A stretch of 64,000 nt of DNA from Marinomonas rhizomae (lineage in GTDB: Bacteria > Pseudomonadota > Gammaproteobacteria > Pseudomonadales > Marinomonadaceae): NCBI RefSeq assembly GCF_003315485.1, contig NZ_QNSE01000010.1, positions 1 to 64,000 on the forward strand, given 5' to 3'. Of this stretch, positions 1-9,178 are shown in pieces; positions within the stretch are counted from its first letter, which is position 1, and each line of letters starts with the position of its first letter. The notes beneath the pieces were generated by a model. The model was given only the letters and a program-made list of their open reading frames with translations, had not been told where the DNA came from and did not search any database. Both the position numbers and the translations under genes were made by a program.

Positions 1-86
1 TTGTTTTGGTGTTGTGAAACATCAAAGCGAATACAAGCCTCAAATAGTCTAAATGACTAAAAAAGGCTTGCTTTGAAAGATGGTAT

Positions 87-148
87 CTCCCCTTGAAGAT
101 AAGGGGAGGGAACAAATACACTCTGCTAAAGGGAGTCTGAGAGGGTCA
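87..148 (+). repeat. Intergenic repeat, single copy
   Basis: A hairpin with arms TCCCCTT (88-94) and AAGGGGA (101-107) is followed by a GGGAACAAA stretch and a CTGCTAAAGGGAG block. The same elements occur in reverse orientation in the gap before hisB (4771-4935). There, the reverse complement of 96-116 is found at 4811-4831 with one mismatch. It lies downstream of chrA on the minus strand and may also help end that transcript, although no clean U-tract is seen. Confidence 0.6.
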
Positions 149-152
149 TTCT

Positions 153-1364
153 TTAAAAGCTTCTAACCAATCCAATAACCATAAACACCAAGATCAAAAC
201 AAAAATCGATGGGCGCTTATAGGTCAACCAGGTAAACCCCAACACCGCAATGACAATGTCTAACCAATCGAGCAGGCTCGATGTTCCAATAGGATAATAC
301 AAGGCCGCCAGCAATATTCCGACCACGGCGGCATTTAAGCTCGCTACGGCATGACGAAATCGAGCATAATGAGACAAGCGTTGCCACATGGCCTGAGCAC
401 TTAACATCAACAGCAGCCCGGACAAAAACACCGCCAATGTTGCCGCGCCAGCCCACAACCAAACATTACCACCAACCGGAGTGACCGCAGCACCCAAAAA
501 GCTCGCCATGGTAAACATGGGACCCGGAACCGCTTGAGCCGCCGCATAACCTAGCAGCAAATTTGATTCATCGATAACGGCCGAGGCTGGCTCGACAAAA
601 GACTCTGGCGTCAATACGAAAGCCGACAACATAGGCAGTACAACATGCCCACCACCAAAGACTAAAGCACCCGCTCGATAAAAGTCAGCAAACAAACCAC
701 TTAATCCGCCGCTCACTAGAAAGCTCGCAAAGAAAAGCACTATAGCAAGGACCAAGAAACACCAGGCAAAACGTACTCTAGGTAAGGACTCAGAAGCACT
801 CGGTAACATGGGGGATCTTGCTAGAAAACCAAAACACACAGCAACAAACAGCACCATCAAATTAGCAAAACCGGAGGAAGACAAAACCACAAACGCCGCA
901 CTAAATATCGCTAATCCAGCCATCGCTTTGCTATTACAAAAAGAACGCCACATGCTGACACAAGCGTCAGCCACCACGACAACAGCTAACAGCTTTAAGG
1001 TATGCACGGCACCATCAAAAAACACATTGCCTTGCCAATGACGACCAAATTGCGCCAATAACACCATGACGATAAATGACGGTAAGGTGAAAGCAACAAA
1101 AGCGGCGACCGCTCCCAATAACCCAGCACGATGGTAGCCTAATGCAAAACCAACCTGGCTTGAACCTGGACCCGGCACAATTTGGCTTAATGCCACCCAT
1201 TGAGCGTATTGAGCATCACTCGCCCATTTTTTGCGCTGAATGAAGGTTTGATTGAAATACCCCAGATGAGCAGCTGGCCCACCAAAGCTGGTAAAACCTA
1301 ACAATAGGAAAGAAACAAACACCTCTGTTACACGTCTGAAATAGGAGAGGGTTTTATCTGTCAT
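153..1364 (-). CDS. chrA: Chromate transporter, ChrA family
   Basis: Polytopic inner-membrane protein of 403 residues, the usual length of the two-domain (long-chain) ChrA family. Members export chromate or transport related oxyanions by proton exchange. The N-terminal half carries the family blocks FTSFGGPAAHLGYF (about residues 24-37) and QIVPGPGSSQVGFALGY. The C-terminal half repeats the pattern as GALVFGGGHVVLPML and AQAVPGPMFTMASFLGA, which is the internal duplication expected. The start lies 17 bases downstream of the mutY stop, so it is probably the last gene of an asmA-mutY-chrA transcript. Substrate specificity cannot be read from the sequence, and no chrB-type regulator is adjacent. 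Confidence 0.9.
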   Translation of the reverse strand: MTDKTLSYFRRVTEVFVSFLLLGFTSFGGPAAHLGYFNQTFIQRKKWASDAQYAQWVALSQIVPGPGSSQVGFALGYHRAGLLGAVAAFVAFTLPSFIVMVLLAQFGRHWQGNVFFDGAVHTLKLLAVVVVADACVSMWRSFCNSKAMAGLAIFSAAFVVLSSSGFANLMVLFVAVCFGFLARSPMLPSASESLPRVRFAWCFLVLAIVLFFASFLVSGGLSGLFADFYRAGALVFGGGHVVLPMLSAFVLTPESFVEPASAVIDESNLLLGYAAAQAVPGPMFTMASFLGAAVTPVGGNVWLWAGAATLAVFLSGLLLMLSAQAMWQRLSHYARFRHAVASLNAAVVGILLAALYYPIGTSSLLDWLDIVIAVLGFTWLTYKRPSIFVLILVFMVIGLVRSF

Positions 1365-1381
1365 TGAATAGGTATCCCAAG

Positions 1382-2431
1382 TTAATTAATGTTCGCCAAA
1401 ATACTTCTGACGGGGGCTGGCAGCCCTTGTTCCATGGCATCTTGCTGGCTAAACCATTGATATTTATCGCCCTCCATGACCAATTTGGTATCGGCTATTT
1501 GAATTTGGCTTGGCGATATATCCAGATGATAATGACTAAAAGTATGTCTAAAAGATGACAGGGGTGTGACAACAGCAACTTGCGTCGCAAATCGCTGCTC
1601 AATATGCAGCACCACAGATTCCTCCGGTGCGAGTTCTGGTAAACTCCAAAGCCCACCCCAAATGCCTGTAGAGGGACGTTTCTCTAATAACCACTGCCCT
1701 TGTTGATTGGTCAACACCAACAGCTGAATACTCTTCTCTGGCTTGGCCGCTTTTTTCGGTTTGCGAATGGGAAACTGTGTCGGGTCTTGTGTAACACGAG
1801 CTTGGCAGTCACTTTGCAGTGGGCAAATCAAACACTGTGGTTTGGATCGAGTACAAAGTGTTGCCCCTAAATCCATCATGGCTTGTGTGTAATCACCACA
1901 ACGCTCGCTTGGCATGTAATAATCCGCCAAATCCCACATAGCATTTTCCGTTTTTTTCTCGCCCGGCCAAGTTGGCACTGCATGGAAACGCGCCAAAACA
2001 CGCTTAACATTACCATCTAAAATCGCCGCTTGAACACCACGGGAGATAGACAAAATCGCCGCCGCCGTAGAGCGGCCTATACCAGGTAATTCACACACCC
2101 CTTCGACCGTTTCCGGGAACTCGCTGTCAAACTCATCCACCAGCATTTTTGCTGCTTTATGCATGTTACGGGCCCGAGCGTAATAGCCTAAACCACTCCA
2201 GTGAGCGAGTACGTCATCTTGTTCCGCATCTGCTAAAGCCTCCACCGTAGGAAAAGACGTCATAAACTTATGGTAATAAGGAATCACTGTGGTCACTTGC
2301 GTTTGCTGCAACATGATTTCAGAAATCCATACACGATAAGGGGTTTTATTTTCTTGCCAAGGCAAACTTTTACGCCCGTGCTCATCAAACCACGCTAATA
2401 CACGGGGCGCAAAATTTTCAACTGGTTGCAT
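1382..2431 (-). CDS. mutY: A/G-specific adenine DNA glycosylase MutY
   Basis: Removes adenine mispaired with 8-oxoguanine in base excision repair. The 349-residue length is normal for MutY. The catalytic Glu is E38 in the SEIMLQQTQV block. The helix-hairpin-helix ELPGIGRSTAAAI is followed by the catalytic Asp D139 in ILDGNVKRVL. Four cysteines, C193, C200, C203 and C209 (C-x6-C-x2-C-x5-C), bind the 4Fe-4S cluster. The C-terminal third is the Nudix-like domain that reads 8-oxoG. It lies 52 bases downstream of the asmA-family gene, as in Pseudomonas, but the yggX gene that often follows mutY is missing and chrA takes its place. Confidence 0.97.
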   Translation of the reverse strand: MQPVENFAPRVLAWFDEHGRKSLPWQENKTPYRVWISEIMLQQTQVTTVIPYYHKFMTSFPTVEALADAEQDDVLAHWSGLGYYARARNMHKAAKMLVDEFDSEFPETVEGVCELPGIGRSTAAAILSISRGVQAAILDGNVKRVLARFHAVPTWPGEKKTENAMWDLADYYMPSERCGDYTQAMMDLGATLCTRSKPQCLICPLQSDCQARVTQDPTQFPIRKPKKAAKPEKSIQLLVLTNQQGQWLLEKRPSTGIWGGLWSLPELAPEESVVLHIEQRFATQVAVVTPLSSFRHTFSHYHLDISPSQIQIADTKLVMEGDKYQWFSQQDAMEQGLPAPVRSILANIN

Positions 2432-2483
2432 TTCTCTCTCACGTTACAGCTTGTTCATTCATCACAGCTCGGTTAAACAATGA

Positions 2484-4742
2484 TCAAAACAAGCTCTTTA
2501 GTTTTTCTTTTAGCTTCTCTTTAACTCTTTCTTCTTCAGCCTTGCGCTTTTCTTCAAGCTCAGCTTTTAAGCGATCTTTTTCAGCTTGAGCTTTAGCTTC
2601 TAGCTCTGCTTTTAATGCTTTCTCTTTTTCCTTAAGGCGCGCTTTTTCTGCATCCAGTTTAAGGTTTAACTCTTCTTTTGCTAAGTCAGCAAACAACTTC
2701 CCAAACCCTTTTATATCTGGACGACATAAACCAGCAGGATCATCACTAAAGTTACCTTTGCAGACAACAGGGAACGCAAGCTTAGTCACTTTTTCATTTA
2801 CATGGCATGCCTTATCCAACTCACTGCCTGCAATGCCAACATCAGCTTGGTAATCAAGGGAAGAGTCCGGTAAAGACACCACACCATCGCCCGTCACCTG
2901 AATCCCCGCAGAACTGATTTTTAAACCTGGAGTTGAGACTCTGCCGTTAACGATGTGAGCAGGAAAACGCATGGTTTCAAAAGGTGTATCTGAACCAAAC
3001 TGTTGGTCGTCAATTTTTTCCTTCCGAATGGCCGCAATGCCTTCACATACTGTTTTTGTTAAGTTTGTGCCAACTAACGCACCTTTCTTAATATCAATCA
3101 ATAAGTCACCCTGCAGTGACGACATAAGATCTTCAATGCTGTTACCTTTGGCCTCCAGCTCGCCATCTAGATAGGTTGTTCCAGCAATTTTGTCTAGGTC
3201 CATAAAGTCCACCAACAATGGCTGAATTTGCACACCCTCAATAGCAGGCGAGATATTGAAAATGGGGGTAATGCCTCGAACATCTAAACTGGCCTTTGAT
3301 GACATGCTGCCTTTATATAACAACGCTCGAAGAGGGGAAATTTTGACCAAGCCATTAGATTGAGTGGAATCCAGCTCAATTTTGTCGATTTTTAGCTTTT
3401 TGGCTGTTAGATTTTCGAACACCACACCAACATGACCATTCAAAGAACGAATTACATCAATTGGAATCAGGTCCCGAGATTCCGTTTTAGCAGCGAGCTC
3501 CGCATTGGTTACGGCCTCTTCGCTTTTTTCAACTGGCGTGGGCAAATAACGGTCTAAGTCTAAATTTTTACCCGCTACACTCACATCCCAGCGCAAAGGT
3601 GATAAATCCACCACCGCATTGGCCTCGATACTGGTGTCATCCATCACAATGGAAATAGGCTGAGCGGTAATGGAATCTGAGCTGCCTTCTAACGTGATAT
3701 TTGCACGTGCTTTGGTTAATACTGCTTCATCCGACATATCTGGCAAAGGAAGTTTTAAACGAGTCATCAGGTAGCGTGGATTAAACTCTCCAATGGTCAG
3801 TACAGCAGAAAACTGAGGTTCGCTTAACACTTGATAAGCTTGAACTTTTGCATCGATATTGACACCTAGAACGCTTAATGCGAGTCCTTCTGCTAAAACG
3901 TTTTCTTGTGGCAAATCCACATCCACATTGGCGGCACTAAGTTTCGCATTCATGGGACTGGCTGGCAGAACATCACCTTCAACATCGGCAGATAACACCA
4001 AAGAATCTAATGACAAAGACTCACGCTCAGGGAAAACCGCAAGGTTCGCATTCAAGGTCGCTGTTGCTTTAATCGGTGACTCACCTTGTAAGCCACTTTG
4101 TGTGACTGCGATATCCATTACCATTGGCCATGCTTTATCCCATTGAACATCATTTAACTGCACATTCAAGGTGGCGTTAATCAACTGTTTGGTTTGCTCA
4201 TCACGATATTGGACTTGGGCGTTTTCAATACGTAATTCATCAAGCTGAATATCAGGCACTTTGATCTTTTCAGCATTGCCATTAGGAGTATTACTAGAAG
4301 CGGCACTTTCGGTAGTCGCAGGAGCGACAGAAGCCGTTGATGAGGAATTATTCGGCAAGTCTAGTTGCCAATTTCCTTGGCCTTGCGCGTTTTTATTCAA
4401 GTTGGCTTTTAGATTGACCAAGTTCACTTTGTTCACCTGAATTTTCTGTTCAAGTAAAGGAAGAATAGCCAAACCAAACTCGGCACGATCAAACCGTAGA
4501 ATTTCAGGGTCGGTGCCAATAGACACACCAATATCTTCTAACCCAAGCCCCAGCCAAGGAAAAAATGACCAACTAATGTCACCGTCTAAACGTAAATTAA
4601 CATTGGCTTTTTCCAACGCGACGCTTTTGAGCTCGTCTTTAAAATCATTTGGGTTCACAAACAACATGACATACGCCAACAGAAGAGCAATGACAGCCAA
4701 TAAACCAGCCACCAACAGTGAAAGTCGCTTTATCCAAACCAT
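2484..4742 (-). CDS. AsmA family protein
   Basis: Envelope protein of 752 residues of the AsmA/TamB-like group, proposed to act in outer-membrane lipid transport or assembly. One N-terminal membrane anchor (about residues 7-29) is followed by a large, beta-rich periplasmic part. That part includes the AsmA-typical opening NPNDFKDELKSVALEKANV and a C-terminal block with GDLLIDIKKGALVGTNLTK. The last 60 or so residues are almost purely Lys, Glu, Ala and Leu (repeats such as KEKEKALKAELEAKAQ), predicting a long charged helix or coiled coil that many AsmA proteins lack. The ribosome site AAGGAG precedes the ATG. The gene is divergent from hisB. Confidence 0.9.
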   Translation of the reverse strand: MVWIKRLSLLVAGLLAVIALLLAYVMLFVNPNDFKDELKSVALEKANVNLRLDGDISWSFFPWLGLGLEDIGVSIGTDPEILRFDRAEFGLAILPLLEQKIQVNKVNLVNLKANLNKNAQGQGNWQLDLPNNSSSTASVAPATTESAASSNTPNGNAEKIKVPDIQLDELRIENAQVQYRDEQTKQLINATLNVQLNDVQWDKAWPMVMDIAVTQSGLQGESPIKATATLNANLAVFPERESLSLDSLVLSADVEGDVLPASPMNAKLSAANVDVDLPQENVLAEGLALSVLGVNIDAKVQAYQVLSEPQFSAVLTIGEFNPRYLMTRLKLPLPDMSDEAVLTKARANITLEGSSDSITAQPISIVMDDTSIEANAVVDLSPLRWDVSVAGKNLDLDRYLPTPVEKSEEAVTNAELAAKTESRDLIPIDVIRSLNGHVGVVFENLTAKKLKIDKIELDSTQSNGLVKISPLRALLYKGSMSSKASLDVRGITPIFNISPAIEGVQIQPLLVDFMDLDKIAGTTYLDGELEAKGNSIEDLMSSLQGDLLIDIKKGALVGTNLTKTVCEGIAAIRKEKIDDQQFGSDTPFETMRFPAHIVNGRVSTPGLKISSAGIQVTGDGVVSLPDSSLDYQADVGIAGSELDKACHVNEKVTKLAFPVVCKGNFSDDPAGLCRPDIKGFGKLFADLAKEELNLKLDAEKARLKEKEKALKAELEAKAQAEKDRLKAELEEKRKAEEERVKEKLKEKLKSLF

Positions 4743-5134
4743 GACAAACTCCTTAATAAATTGCCCTTACCAGCCTCCCTCTTAGCAGGAGGAGAAGCTA
4801 AGTTCGTTTTTTTGTTCCTTCCCCTTATCTTTAAGGGTTAGGATGGGGTTGTTAACTTTAATTAACCCCCTCCCAGCCCCCTCCTTAGCAGGAGGAGCTA
4901 AGTTCGTTTTTTTGTTCCTTATCTTCATCTTCAAGGGAAGGAATAAAAATATTGCCATATCATAACATTCGAAGTAGAAGTTTATCGACGCAATAGAGAC
5001 AACTCATCAAAAAACACACAGTCAAAGCGTAGAAGCTAAAGAGCCCACGTTCTATAATAGGGAAATTATGTCATGCTCTTATTATACAAAAACGTGACGA
5101 CTACTCGTCACCCTCACTGTGGAGAAACCAATTA
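4743..5134. other. asmA-hisB divergent intergenic region
   Basis: This 392-base gap holds no convincing gene. Its asmA-proximal half is occupied by a repeated GC-rich element (4771-4935). The hisB-proximal half is AT-rich. A TATAAT box at 5053-5058 is a possible -10 for the his genes, but no good -35 lies at the right distance. A GGAG ribosome site stands just before the hisB ATG. Confidence 0.5.
4771..4935 (-). repeat. Two direct copies of an intergenic repeat
   Basis: Two copies lie exactly 100 bases apart, at 4771-4820 and 4874-4920. A 25-base run (4796-4820 and 4896-4920) is identical between them. Each contains a CTTAGCAGGAGG core; in the second copy this forms a hairpin with arms CCTCCT (4880-4885) and AGGAGG (4890-4895). 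A third, divergent copy lies in opposite orientation at 87-148. The three copies flank the chrA-mutY-asmA block. Confidence 0.7.
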
Positions 5135-5728
5135 ATGTCCGATCGCATTGCCAGTGTCGAGCGTAATACGCTTGAAACTCAGATCAAGGTGTCGATTAAC
5201 TTAGACGGTACCGGTAAATTCAACTGCATCACAGGCGTTCCTTTTCTTGACCATATGCTTGAGCAAGTAGCACGTCATGGTTTAATTGATTTAGATATTC
5301 ATGCCGTTGGCGATCTTCACATTGACGCCCATCACACAGTTGAAGATTTGGGAATCACGCTAGGGCAAGCGTTCGAGATTGCCGTTGGTGATAAAAAAGG
5401 CATCAAGCGTTACGGCCATGCTTACGTTCCGTTAGACGAGGCTTTGTCACGCGTAGTCATCGATTTTTCCGGCCGCCCAGGTTTGGAAATGCATGTCCCT
5501 TTTACTCGCGGCTCTGTTGGCGGTTTTGATGTGGATTTGTTCTCTGAATTTTTCCACGGCTTTATCAACCACGCCAAAGTGACGCTACACTTAGACAACC
5601 TACGTGGCAAAAACACCCACCACCAAGCCGAAACCATTTTTAAAGCTTTTGGACGTGCACTGCGCATGGCACTGGAAGCAGACGAACGCATGGCTGGGCA
5701 AATGCCTTCCACTAAAGGTTCTTTGTAA
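5135..5728 (+). CDS. hisB: Imidazoleglycerol-phosphate dehydratase
   Basis: Catalyses the dehydration of imidazole glycerol phosphate to imidazole acetol phosphate, the sixth step of histidine synthesis. The 197-residue length is that of the stand-alone dehydratase, so the histidinol-phosphatase half found in the E. coli fusion is absent. Metal-binding motifs are [11 protein letters not shown] near the middle and its repeat [16 protein letters not shown] near the C-terminus, with the [16 protein letters not shown] block before them. A GGAG ribosome site stands before the ATG. It is the first gene of a hisB-hisH-hisF cluster. Confidence 0.98.
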   Translation: MSDRIASVERNTLETQIKVSINLDGTGKFNCITGVPFLDHMLEQVARHGLIDLDIHAVGDLHIDAHHTVEDLGITLGQAFEIAVGDKKGIKRYGHAYVPLDEALSRVVIDFSGRPGLEMHVPFTRGSVGGFDVDLFSEFFHGFINHAKVTLHLDNLRGKNTHHQAETIFKAFGRALRMALEADERMAGQMPSTKGSL

Positions 5729-5770
5729 GAAACTCTTAGTTTGAGCAATAAGAATATGAGTAATAAGAGT

Positions 5771-6433
5771 ATGAGTGAGATGAAAAAGTCCACAGTCGCA
5801 GTGATCGACTACGGTATGGGTAACCTTCACTCGGTTGCCAAAGCTCTTGAACATGTAGCAGATGAAAATACCTCAGTCATAGTAACCAGTGACCCTGCGG
5901 TAATTGATGCAGCAGATCGCGTACTATTACCTGGTGTTGGAGCAATTCGTGATTGCATTGGTGAAATGCACAACACAGGACTGGTTCCTAGCATTCGCAA
6001 AGCCATGCTAGAAAAGCCTTTTCTTGCTATTTGTGTTGGCATTCAGTCTTTAATGTCTCACAGTGAAGAAAACGCTGGTGTCGATTGTTTAAACCACTTC
6101 CAAGGTAATGCTCTGTTCTTTGGTGAAAACCATAAAGATCATGATGGCAGCAAATTGAAAGTGCCACACATGGGCTGGAATCAGGTTAAACACACCATAA
6201 ACCACCCTCTTTGGACGAACATTCCGGATAACGCTCGCTTTTATTTTGTACACAGCTTTTATGTTGTTCCAGAAAATAAAAGCGAAGTCGCGGGTACCTG
6301 TGACTATGGTTTAGAATTCTGTGTAGCACTCGCTCGAGACAATGTTTTCGCCGTGCAATTTCACCCAGAAAAAAGTCATAAAGATGGTCTTCAGCTATAT
6401 AAAAACTTCCTTCATTGGGATGGCAAGCCATAA
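5771..6433 (+). CDS. hisH: Imidazole glycerol phosphate synthase, glutamine amidotransferase subunit
   Basis: Hydrolyses glutamine and passes ammonia to HisF, forming IGP and AICAR. The class I amidotransferase fold is seen from [14 protein letters not shown] through the nucleophile motif AICVGIQ (Cys) to the His-Glu pair in [12 protein letters not shown]. The start is uncertain. In-frame candidates are TTG 5741 and ATGs 5756, 5771 and 5780, generated partly by a 15-base tandem duplication (5747-5761 and 5762-5776). None has a strong ribosome site. I chose 5771; homologues begin close to the AVIDYG block. It lies 42 bases after hisB. Confidence 0.93.
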   Translation: MSEMKKSTVAVIDYGMGNLHSVAKALEHVADENTSVIVTSDPAVIDAADRVLLPGVGAIRDCIGEMHNTGLVPSIRKAMLEKPFLAICVGIQSLMSHSEENAGVDCLNHFQGNALFFGENHKDHDGSKLKVPHMGWNQVKHTINHPLWTNIPDNARFYFVHSFYVVPENKSEVAGTCDYGLEFCVALARDNVFAVQFHPEKSHKDGLQLYKNFLHWDGKP

Positions 6434-6490
6434 CAGTAAGCCTTTAAGTTTGTTTAGGTAGACGCACATTAGATTCTAGGAGCGCCATTT

Positions 6491-7264
6491 ATGGGCTTAG
6501 CAAAACGTATTATTCCTTGCCTTGATGTGGACAACGGCCGCGTTGTAAAAGGCGTTCAGTTCGTCGACATTCGTGATGCAGGCGACCCTGTAGAGGTGGC
6601 AAAACGCTACAACGAGCAAGGCGCCGATGAGATTACTTTTCTAGATATCACGGCCAGCTCAGACGATCGTGAGACAACCGTCCATATGGTTGAAGCCATT
6701 GCCAGCCAAGTGTTCATCCCCTTGACTGTCGGCGGTGGCATTCGTACCTGCGAAGACATTCGTCGCATGCTAAACGCTGGCGCTGATAAAGTTGGCATTA
6801 ATACCGCTGCGGTATTTAACCCAGAATTTGTTCGCGAAGCCGCACAACGCTTTGGCTCTCAATGTATCGTTGTGGCCATTGATGCAAAAAAAGTCAGTGC
6901 GGAAGGTGACGCTGATAAATGGGAAATTTTCACCCATGGCGGCCGCAAACCTACCGGCTTAGATGCCGTTGAGTGGGCAAAGAAAATGGTGGAATACGGC
7001 GCAGGGGAAATTCTGTTGACGAGCATGGATCGCGACGGAACTAAAAATGGTTTCGACCTTGGTGTTACTCGCGCCATCAGTGAGGCCGTGCATGTTCCTG
7101 TGATCGCTTCTGGCGGTGTTGGCAACTTAGACCATCTTGTAAACGGCGTTATTGAAGGCAAAGCCGACGCAGTACTGGCAGCAAGTATTTTCCATTTTGG
7201 TGAATACAGCATTCAAGAGGCTAAGCAGCGCATGACAGACGCTGGCATTGAAATGCGCCTTTGA
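6491..7264 (+). CDS. hisF: Imidazole glycerol phosphate synthase, cyclase subunit
   Basis: The (beta/alpha)8-barrel partner of HisH, which cyclises PRFAR with ammonia to IGP and AICAR. It has 257 residues, normal length. The two catalytic aspartates are D12 in [13 protein letters not shown] and D131 in VAIDAKK. Phosphate-binding loops VGGGIRT and ASGGVGN are intact. An AGGAG site precedes the ATG. The hisA gene, often placed between hisH and hisF, is absent: only 57 bases separate the two here. HisA and HisF are related barrels, but the HisF-specific [12 protein letters not shown] opening and the IDAKK block leave no doubt about identity. Confidence 0.97.
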   Translation: MGLAKRIIPCLDVDNGRVVKGVQFVDIRDAGDPVEVAKRYNEQGADEITFLDITASSDDRETTVHMVEAIASQVFIPLTVGGGIRTCEDIRRMLNAGADKVGINTAAVFNPEFVREAAQRFGSQCIVVAIDAKKVSAEGDADKWEIFTHGGRKPTGLDAVEWAKKMVEYGAGEILLTSMDRDGTKNGFDLGVTRAISEAVHVPVIASGGVGNLDHLVNGVIEGKADAVLAASIFHFGEYSIQEAKQRMTDAGIEMRL

Positions 7265-7320
7265 CCTTCTCCTCATAGTGCAACTATCGGTCTAAAGACC
7301 TATCTACAGATGATTTGATT

Positions 7321-7352
7321 TTTGTCGTGCGTTAGCGCGACAAACTTCTTTT
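7321..7352 (+). terminator. Probable terminator after hisF
   Basis: A 10-bp stem (7321-7330 with 7335-7344, one G-T pair, GTTA loop) is followed by a short T-rich run. It lies 57 bases after the hisF stop. Confidence 0.5.
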
Positions 7353-7473
7353 ATATATGTTCGGAAAGTCAGTATTTTTTGTGCATGGAGTATCTGTCGC
7401 TTGCTGCGAATAAGCTCTGCCGAGTACAATCCCTGAAATTAAACTTTGCCTTACCTAATAGAAGGAAGACTTC

Positions 7474-9066
7474 TTGACCACCTTAACCGATGCTTTGCAA
7501 GCGTTGGCAAGCCATTGCCAACAAGCCGCGACCACTTCTGCCTTAACATTTCATCGTGGTGTGGAACGAGAAGCTCTACGAGTTGATCGTACTGAAGGCC
7601 GCATATCTCATAAGCCTCACCCAAAAGTCCTGGGTTCGGCAATGACTCACAGCTCTATCACAACCGATTATTCCGAATCTTTAATGGAGTTTATTACTGG
7701 CGTTCATCCAAGTGTTGAAGGCGTCATTAAAGAACTAGAAGATATTCATAACTTGGTGAATCACGAACTCTATAAGCAAGACGAATGTTTGTGGCCAGCC
7801 AGTATGCCTTGCTATTTAGCGAACAATGAAGACGTTCCTATCGCCTATTATGGCGAATCAAACACAGGTAAACTAAAACGCGTTTATCGTGAAGGCCTAT
7901 CCAATCGCTATGGCCGTATCATGCAGTGCATTGCAGGCATGCATTACAACTTCTCTTTTGATAAAGAGTTCTGGGCTTTTTTGGAAAGTTACAAGGGCAA
8001 AACGAATCTATCGAGCGCGGAAAAACAAGCGTTTCAATCAGACAGTTATTTCGCCTTGATCCGTAACTTCCGCCGCAGTTCTTGGATGCTTTCACTCTTG
8101 TTCGGGGCATCTCCTGCTATCGACGAAAGTTTTTTACCGAAAAAGCCTGATAGCTTAAGCACCCTTGAAAGAAACACTTGGTTTGGACCAAAAGCCACGT
8201 CACTTCGCATGAGTGATCTTGGCTATCAAAACAAAGCTCAAGCCGATTTATATGTTTGTTACAACGAAGTTGAAACCTACATCAGCACAGTCAAAAAAGC
8301 CTTACAAACACCTTATCAGAGTTACCAAGACATTGGTGTGAAAGTTGATGGACAGTACCGCCAACTTAACAGCAACTTATTGCAAATCGAAAACGAGTAT
8401 TACAGCGATATTCGACCAAAACGCGTGACTCAACCTGGAGAACACCCTAGCGCAGCATTACATGCGAGAGGCGTGGAATACATTGAAGTGCGTATTATGG
8501 ATCTAGATCCAAGCTCATCAATCGGTATGCAATCTTCGACCTTGTATTTCATCGATGTTTTCTTGCTTTACTGTATGTTACGTGGCGACGAATATTTAGG
8601 CAGTGCCGAGTGCAGTCAGCTTCGTAAAATGCAGCAAGAAATTGCTTCCCATGGACGTGATCTAGACATGGATTTTGATTTTGGCCAAGGGCCAACTAAA
8701 CTTCGTACGAAAGCAGAAGATATGTTGGATTCACTAGCGGAAGTTGCTGAGTTTTTATCCAGCAAAACGGGCAACCCTGCTTACCAACAAGCCGTAGACG
8801 TTCAACGAGAAAAATTAAGCGACGAGACTCTGCTACCTTCGGCTCAGTTATTAGAGCGCAGTAAAACACAACACGGCTTTCAAAGTGCCATGTTGGCGCT
8901 TTCAAAGGAACAGCAAACAGAATGGATGTCTCGCCCTTTGCCCGATGAGCTGACCCGTGAATTTATGGGCAAAGCTGAGCGTTCTTTGCGTGATCAAGAA
9001 GCGATTGAAGCAGCAGATGAAGTGGACTTTGACACTTTCCTAGCGGCGTATTTAACACCGCAGTAA
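7474..9066 (+). CDS. gshA: Glutamate-cysteine ligase
   Basis: Makes gamma-glutamylcysteine, the first step of glutathione synthesis, from glutamate, cysteine and ATP. The 530-residue protein is of the proteobacterial GshA type: GVEREALRV near the N-terminus, TDYSESLMEFITGVHPS, NRYGRIMQCIAGMHYN, and ARGVEYIEVRIMDLDPSSSIGM. The start is a TTG at 7474, chosen because GAAGGAAGA sits a few bases upstream. It is transcribed alone, with a bidirectional terminator behind it. The downstream gene engB is convergent. Confidence 0.96.
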   Translation: MTTLTDALQALASHCQQAATTSALTFHRGVEREALRVDRTEGRISHKPHPKVLGSAMTHSSITTDYSESLMEFITGVHPSVEGVIKELEDIHNLVNHELYKQDECLWPASMPCYLANNEDVPIAYYGESNTGKLKRVYREGLSNRYGRIMQCIAGMHYNFSFDKEFWAFLESYKGKTNLSSAEKQAFQSDSYFALIRNFRRSSWMLSLLFGASPAIDESFLPKKPDSLSTLERNTWFGPKATSLRMSDLGYQNKAQADLYVCYNEVETYISTVKKALQTPYQSYQDIGVKVDGQYRQLNSNLLQIENEYYSDIRPKRVTQPGEHPSAALHARGVEYIEVRIMDLDPSSSIGMQSSTLYFIDVFLLYCMLRGDEYLGSAECSQLRKMQQEIASHGRDLDMDFDFGQGPTKLRTKAEDMLDSLAEVAEFLSSKTGNPAYQQAVDVQREKLSDETLLPSAQLLERSKTQHGFQSAMLALSKEQQTEWMSRPLPDELTREFMGKAERSLRDQEAIEAADEVDFDTFLAAYLTPQ

Positions 9067-9090
9067 AGCAAATCATTAGAACTGACAGAT

Positions 9091-9118
9091 AAAAAAGCCT
9101 CATGCGAGGCTTTTTTAT
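9091..9118. terminator. Bidirectional terminator between gshA and engB
   Basis: A-tract, stem GCCTC, loop ATGC, stem GAGGC and T-tract form a symmetrical hairpin between the convergent gshA and engB genes. Confidence 0.85.
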
Positions 9119-9178
9119 TATTAAAATATTAGAGATGACACTGTGTTGGCACGCCCAGCAGTCGTATAGAGGCTTCTA

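Noticed and set aside
4743..5134. Histidine attenuator leader before hisB
   Set aside because: No short ORF with a run of His codons and no terminator/antiterminator pair was seen.
5422..5793. 123-codon minus-strand ORF over hisB and the hisB-hisH junction
   Set aside because: Complement of the conserved hisB frame, with Lys/Ser-rich noise and no ribosome site.
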